Assembly (NCBI GenBank): GCA_003427395.1
Contig: BFEA01000596.1
Span: forward strand, 808,747-829,324
From: Chara braunii
Lineage: Eukaryota; Streptophyta; Charophyceae; Charales; Characeae
DNA length: 20,578 nt
Direction of reading: 5' to 3'
A program made the position numbers and the translations under genes. Position 1 is the stretch's first letter. Every line of letters begins with the position of its first letter. Below the pieces are notes generated by a model. That model made no database searches. It worked only from the letters and a program-made list of their open reading frames with translations, and had not been told where the DNA came from. Of this stretch, positions 16,321 to 20,578 are shown in pieces.

Positions 16321-18270
16321 GTTCCAATCCGGGTGTTATGAGTGAGTGCGGGATGAATGTCTGGCGCGGGATTACCACCGGTGCTATTTTGATTGGGCTT
16401 CATTGCTTGGGTGTTACCGCTAGGTCGATTCGGGCACGGTACTCTGGTTCGGGATAGGATCGGTATTATTACAATGCATTGTTGCACGGTACGGCACTCG
16501 ACACCGAGCGGCGGTAAATCAGAGCGTTTCTTCGGAACCGGCATTGGTACGCTTGCTGGAACGGAACTGGTATGGAACTATTATCGCGACAGCATTGGCA
16601 TGAGCGCTAATGCAGATTGGAACAACTATTGGATCGGCATCGACACGAACTGGTACGGTATTGGGCAGTTCGATATTCGTATGTCCTGGTATGAAACTCC
16701 GATCCATCTCAGGACGGTTGTGGTTCATTTATTCGGGGGTACTGATTTTCTTTTTCCGTGATAATTGGCTGGAGAGGATTATTTCAGTCACTGCAATTAT
16801 CCCGACAACATGGTTTGGCTGTCTGAAATAAGCAACGACGGCCGACTGCATTGGTTTTTGGTACCTTTCACCGCGGGCCCTGAATTTGCATCGGTGCTGC
16901 TGGGTTCGTGAACTGCTATTACCGGGTCAAAAGCCTGGGCTTTTGCGACACTGTCACTTGAAGAAATGCCTATGCCAAACCTATANCCCTGGTACCANCG
17001 GGTACCGCTGGTACCAAGGGCCTAGCTTCCGTTTCAGGGCCTGGGCGCTGAAAGAAGCGGAGAGATTCGAAGGTAACCGTGCGGCAGCTCTCACGTATGG
17101 ATATAGAGCGACAAACCGGACACCAGGGGGGGGGGGTGCGCCAGGNGTACCCAACCAAGGATCGCGTCTGAAGGAGAGGAGGTCAACGAGCCGCAGGGGA
17201 CAGTGTGCCCGNCGTACCCAGCCCCCACCGGCTCTTTGCGCAGCGCCGTGGCTAGCTTGGTGCAAGGAAGGGGAGTGNTGGAGCAGTGCACAAGGGATGG
17301 TGTGTGTGACTGACGCGAGCGCCTGCTCAGCCGTACTACTGTAGAGGAGCACGAGGCCTGTGACGTTTAGAAAAAGGCCTGCATTTNGGTGGGAAGTCAG
17401 CCGGGTCCATTCCCTCTGCAACATTTTAGATCCATCTATGGCGCGTTCATGATATGACACCTCGTCCCCAGAAGACTTGGTGAGGGATGTGATCCTGTTA
17501 CGTCCTGCATTGTTCACNGTGAAAGGGAATTGAGGGTTCACCAAAGCCACTTTGCATGTCTNGGTTGAGGGTTGATAATCGTTCCCTTTACAAGGGGCGT
17601 CATTCTGTGCGAGACCGTGAGAAAATGCGGGGTTTTATACAACCAGCGAACTGCTGACTGATAATGCGCGGACCCCGCGAGAGGACCGGGGGTGTATTAG
17701 TAAGAGGAGAGGCAGGAAGACGGGCATGAGATGGGGAGAGGATGAGAGCACGTGNGCGTGACTGAGAAGGCGCAAATGTGTGNACATGAACGGGGGTCGA
17801 CGAAGCAGAGTGAAAGATAAAAGGGGGAGAGTGACAGGGAGAGAATAGCGGGGCACGCGCCCCGAAGTACATGCTATGTTGCTGTGCNTATCCACGCAAA
17901 CGAGAGGGTGACTGGGCCAGGAAAGCCAAGGGAGGTCGTATGCTCCCGCAAGTGCTGGAGGAGCGAGAGGCGAGAAGTCTTAATGAATTATTATGTTAAT
18001 ATTGATAAACCGTCCCGCGGCATTTAGCACTCGCTAGACTACATCTCATCTGGGCTGAGTTCTCACTCTTTCAGTTCTTGAGCTCTTGGCGATTACTGGG
18101 ACATGCCTCCCCATGCGCTGGCGCAAATTGACCTGTGTAACGAAATCTTAAACCCCTGACTAGAGACTCAGGGACCGCAAATGGGGTGTAAATGCGTTGG
18201 GGTTACTGCGAGGAGATNATCTCTTTGGCAAACGAGGCGCGCCCTGGAAGCGAGTGCTTGCTGTGAATCT
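16321..18270. other. Non-coding repeat-like stretch
   Basis: 16420-16760 is rich in GGTA, GGAAC and GGTACGG words and could be a decayed minisatellite; GGTACC recurs three times at about 16990-17017. An 11-G run lies at 17126-17136. Single Ns occur throughout 16986-18218, indicating poor consensus. ORFs with X residues here have low-complexity products and no recognisable domains. Part of it may belong to the LTR that ends near 19441. Confidence 0.35.
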
Positions 18271-18273
18271 TCG

Positions 18274-18450
18274 GATCAGCTGTTTCCCGCGTACAGACAG
18301 GACGAACAGTTGCTTTTCNTTGGCAAACTNAGGCCTCATTGAGAGGGCGAGTACGAGTATTTGCTGCCCAACTTTTGATCAGCTAATCCCAACGAGCAGG
18401 CAAGATGAACAGTTACCTTTCATTGGAGGACTGAGTACTCATTGAGTAAT
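18274..18450 (+). repeat. Diverged tandem repeat, period 103 bp
   Basis: GATCAGCT at 18274 and at 18377 each begin a block sharing AG(G)ACGAACAGTT/AGATGAACAGTT, C-TTTC-TTGG, and CTCATTGAG in the same order. Two units are visible, interrupted by N bases in the first. Confidence 0.45.
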
Positions 18451-19445
18451 CGAGCGTTCNCTTTGCATTTTTNTAACCAAGTATTTCCTTAGAGCGACGG
18501 GCCGTGAAGCCACTTCTCATCGGAGAACAGGGTGAATATTGAGAGAGCGGGAATCTGNAGCGTATCTACAACTCAACATTTGGTTGCAAATAGACGGACA
18601 GATAGTCTCTTCTCGCANCAAATTGAGTGTTTGTTGTCTGAAAGAGTGCTCACAAGTTATCGAGAGAGTAAATGTTCTCTCTGATTGGCGGACCCGGTAT
18701 TCACTCCCCTTCGATCAACTCGGTGTTTTCCGACCGATCTGGCATTCGCTATTCTTTGGCGGTTCAATTATTGCCTATTCAATGACTGACCAGGTATAGA
18801 CTGCCCCTAATTGCAGATTCGGTGTTCTCGTTCATTGGCTGATCTAACAACAGTCGGTCATTGGTTGGTCCTTAGTTGGTGTCAATCGCTGGGGGGGGAG
18901 GTCTCGACTATTGTGCGGGCGAGCTGTCTGTCAGTATTGTCCAAGGTGTATTCGGGTAGGCGTCGGGGAGGTCAAACGGAGCTCCTAGAAGGGACGACGA
19001 ATAGGGTATTAACTTTCTGCTTGCGCAGGGTTTGCTTGGTGGGTACTTTGTGATCAGTTCATTTGTGAGAAATGGGTATCACACGCGGTTGTTTGTACTA
19101 AAAGCTCTGTGGTTGCTATTGCTGGACGGGGTAGAAATTTCAGGATCTATTCATCTGAGGAAAATAGAAATTGGAAGTCAGATATAGAGTTTGAACAGTG
19201 AAACCACTTGTTGTATCTAATGCCCAGGGTTAGATATTTTGATTCTGGGCATTGTTCTCTTCTGGCTGGTAGTCTGTGCGAAGGATGTTTGGATTCACCC
19301 AGCAACAGATTGGGCAGGACCACCAAACCCCGTACACCCTGCAGGAGGCTGAGGACCTCGGAACCGGACACAACGAGTGACAGGCGCTGATGCCCTTGGC
19401 TTCAGCGAACTGCAGGCGACCCCTCCCCGGGTTTTCTCACAACTT
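18451..19445 (+). repeat. Probable LTR 3' part, ending before the tRNA-Asp primer site
   Basis: Position directly upstream of a perfect primer-binding site implies a 5' LTR that ends at about 19441 (sequence CTCACA then ACTT). The stretch has no coding ORF, an 8-G run at 18891-18898, recurrent CATTGG words near 18720-18870, and a 9-bp hairpin (19218-19226 with 19244-19252, AATGCCCAG). The LTR start could not be located because the other LTR lies outside the window. Confidence 0.4.
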
Positions 19446-19463
19446 TGGCGCCGTTGCCGGGGA
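19446..19463 (+). other. Primer-binding site for tRNA-Asp
   Basis: TGGCGCCGTTGCCGGGGA is exactly complementary over 18 bases to the 3' end of plant tRNA-Asp, including CCA. This primer is used by plant Ty3 groups such as Athila/Tat. It lies 4 bases after a CA dinucleotide, the usual LTR end. It marks the start of the internal region of an LTR retrotransposon or non-autonomous derivative, oriented to the right. Confidence 0.8.
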
Positions 19464-19594
19464 GGGGAGTACCACCCCCAAGGCCGCGGCCTTCCCCAAC
19501 CAACGGGGGTGCACGGGCTGATTAGTCAAACACTAATTAGCTTGTTTTCTTGATTAGTTTTATTTTTTATAATAATTTTATTTAGTTTTTTTGA

Positions 19595-19950
19595 AATATC
19601 TTCCGATCTGCGTGCTTTCGTGCGAGCCGCGGTGGGAGCAAAGTTCGCCCTCTTGCAGAGGTGAACGTTTTGAGATGTTTTTTGAAAAATTCTAACAGCA
19701 AAAAAAAAAAGATATTGAATTTTTTGTATTTTTCTAATTACAAATCCCAAAAATCATGAGTTAAAATTTCTAATTGGTTTTTCCTCGATATCTCCTGATC
19801 TGCGCGCTTTTGTGCGAGGCGCACTAGGGGCAAAGTTCGTCCTCTCATCGAGACGAACGTTTTGAGACATTTTTTGAGAAATTGGAACGGCTAAAAAGCG
19901 AGATATGGAATTTTTTGTATTTTTTGATTAAAAATTCCAAAAATTTTGAT
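19595..19950 (+). repeat. Direct repeat, period 192 bp, two units
   Basis: GATCTGCG at 19605 and 19797 begin matching blocks: GCGTGCTTTCGTGCGAG / GCGCGCTTTTGTGCGAG, GCAAAGTTCG, GAACGTTTTGAGA, and GAATTTTTTGTATTTTT. Order and spacing are kept while bases differ at perhaps a fifth of sites. It looks like an old tandem duplication in the leader. Confidence 0.65.
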
Positions 19951-20261
19951 TTGCGTTTTATTGAAATGGACGGGAAAATAAGCGAAATTAAGGGAACCCC
20001 ACCATGATCAAAGTTGATCCCTGCATTTTTCCCGACTTTTTGAGACCCTAGTCGGGGAAAACGGACTTCGTTTGGACAAACGGCGGGCTCCAACAGATAG
20101 AAAAGGTGGAAGAAAATCAACGGAAAATTGAATTTCTTTGTAATTTTGTTTAAATTTAAAGAAAATGAATAAGTTTTTCTTCTAAAACTAGTGAAAGCTA
20201 ACAATTTTTTTTTTGCATCGAGCAGGGCTTTGCGGTGTTCGTGCGGTGGCGCGCAAAACCC

Positions 20262-20293
20262 AAAACCCTAATTAGGGGAAACCCTAATTAGGG
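20262..20293. repeat. Twin CCCTAATTAGGG palindromes (telobox words)
   Basis: The 12-bp palindrome occurs at 20266-20277 and 20282-20293, and each half reads AAACCCTAA, the plant telobox / telomere-repeat word. It is not a telomeric array. It could bind telobox proteins or be coincidental in AT-rich DNA. Confidence 0.5.
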
Positions 20294-20578
20294 TGAAGTC
20301 CTAACCCCACTTTTGAGAGAAGCGGGTAGGTAGAGGGAAGCCATAGCTTCTAGCTTCCGCATTTGTTACGGATTATTTTTTGTCAAATATATCCCATAAG
20401 ATTGTGGAAATTAATTCGGGAAGTTTTGCCCCATTAAATAATTAAGAATTATTTTACTTTTGATTTTGTTATTTAAAATCGATAAAAAAAATTGAAATAA
20501 ATATTAAAAGTTGCGTAGGGGCATTTGTTTGACTTCAATGCTCTTCATATATACTTTACCTATTTGAGGGACTTTTTT

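Larger units (their letters stand above)
19464..20578 (+). mobile_element. Leader of an LTR element, truncated by the window end
   Basis: It follows the tRNA-Asp site. AT-rich, with two direct repeats (19595-19760 and 19787-19950), an imperfect inverted repeat TTTTCCCGAC / GTCGGGGAAAA (20027-20036 and 20051-20061) and two CCCTAATTAGGG palindromes. No gag-like ORF appears in 1.1 kb, so it is either a long leader or a non-autonomous large retrotransposon derivative. From about 20380 the sequence is nearly pure A/T. Confidence 0.5.

Noticed and set aside
8672-16450. Word CGGTACTCTG at about 8674, 15570 and 16437
   Set aside because: Considered as LTR remnants around the Ty3 element, but similarity does not extend beyond 11-14 bases.
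16393-16761. 122-residue plus-strand ORF
   Set aside because: Built from GGTA/GGAAC-type repeats; the residue pattern reflects the repeat rather than a protein family.
18197-19053. Several plus-strand ORFs of 80-86 residues
   Set aside because: They contain N-derived X residues and tandem-repeat sequence and lie in a probable LTR.
20262-20293. Telomeric array
   Set aside because: Only four scattered telobox words; no tandem TTTAGGG repeats.

Overview
The window looks like repeat-rich nuclear DNA of a green-lineage eukaryote. I recognise no host gene. Evidence for the lineage: a retroelement primer-binding site exactly complementary to the 3' end of plant-type tRNA-Asp (19446-19463), AAACCCTA telobox words near 20270, and a Penelope-like element (PLE) with the permuted domain order known from the Chlamys group of green algae, spike mosses and slime moulds. 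A charophyte alga such as Chara would fit, but the sequence alone cannot prove that. Scattered single Ns and a 114-N gap (10395-10508) indicate a draft assembly through repeats.

Layout. 1-2880 is a graveyard of small repeats: three tRNA T-arm (B-box) motifs, A- or T-rich insertions bracketed by direct repeats, long homopolymers, two copies of a MITE-like family, several fold-backs, a 73-bp tandem repeat and a tRNA-like SINE head. 2882-8165 is a PLE of about 5.3 kb between two 362-bp direct pseudo-LTRs. Its reading frame (3629-7753) encodes, in order, a CCHC zinc knuckle, a charged coiled coil, a SAP-like motif, a GIY-YIG endonuclease, a CxC linker and a reverse transcriptase (RT). From 3629 to 6715 one frame is kept and is broken only by six TGA codons; the last third carries three frameshifts and a TAG. 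8166-10660 is non-coding or unassigned, with one weak ORF before the gap. About 10662-15440 is a decayed Ty3/gypsy-type element: Gag with zinc knuckle, aspartic protease, RT and RNase H read in one frame with a single 1-nt shift, followed by an unassigned ORF where an integrase would be expected. 15441-19440 is repeat-like non-coding DNA. From 19446 to the end lies the leader of another LTR element that runs out of the window.

How the parts fit. The PLE modules suggest an element that binds its own RNA (knuckle and coiled coil), contacts DNA (SAP), nicks the target (GIY-YIG) and primes reverse transcription there. The Ty3 element is a conventional Gag-Pol machine without visible integrase. 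Both are damaged, largely in ways expected from deamination of methylated cytosine (CAG to TAG in Ty3, CpG loss between the PLE pseudo-LTRs). The main open question is whether the six TGA codons of the PLE are decay or recoded selenocysteine codons, as reported for some Naiad PLEs of animals.
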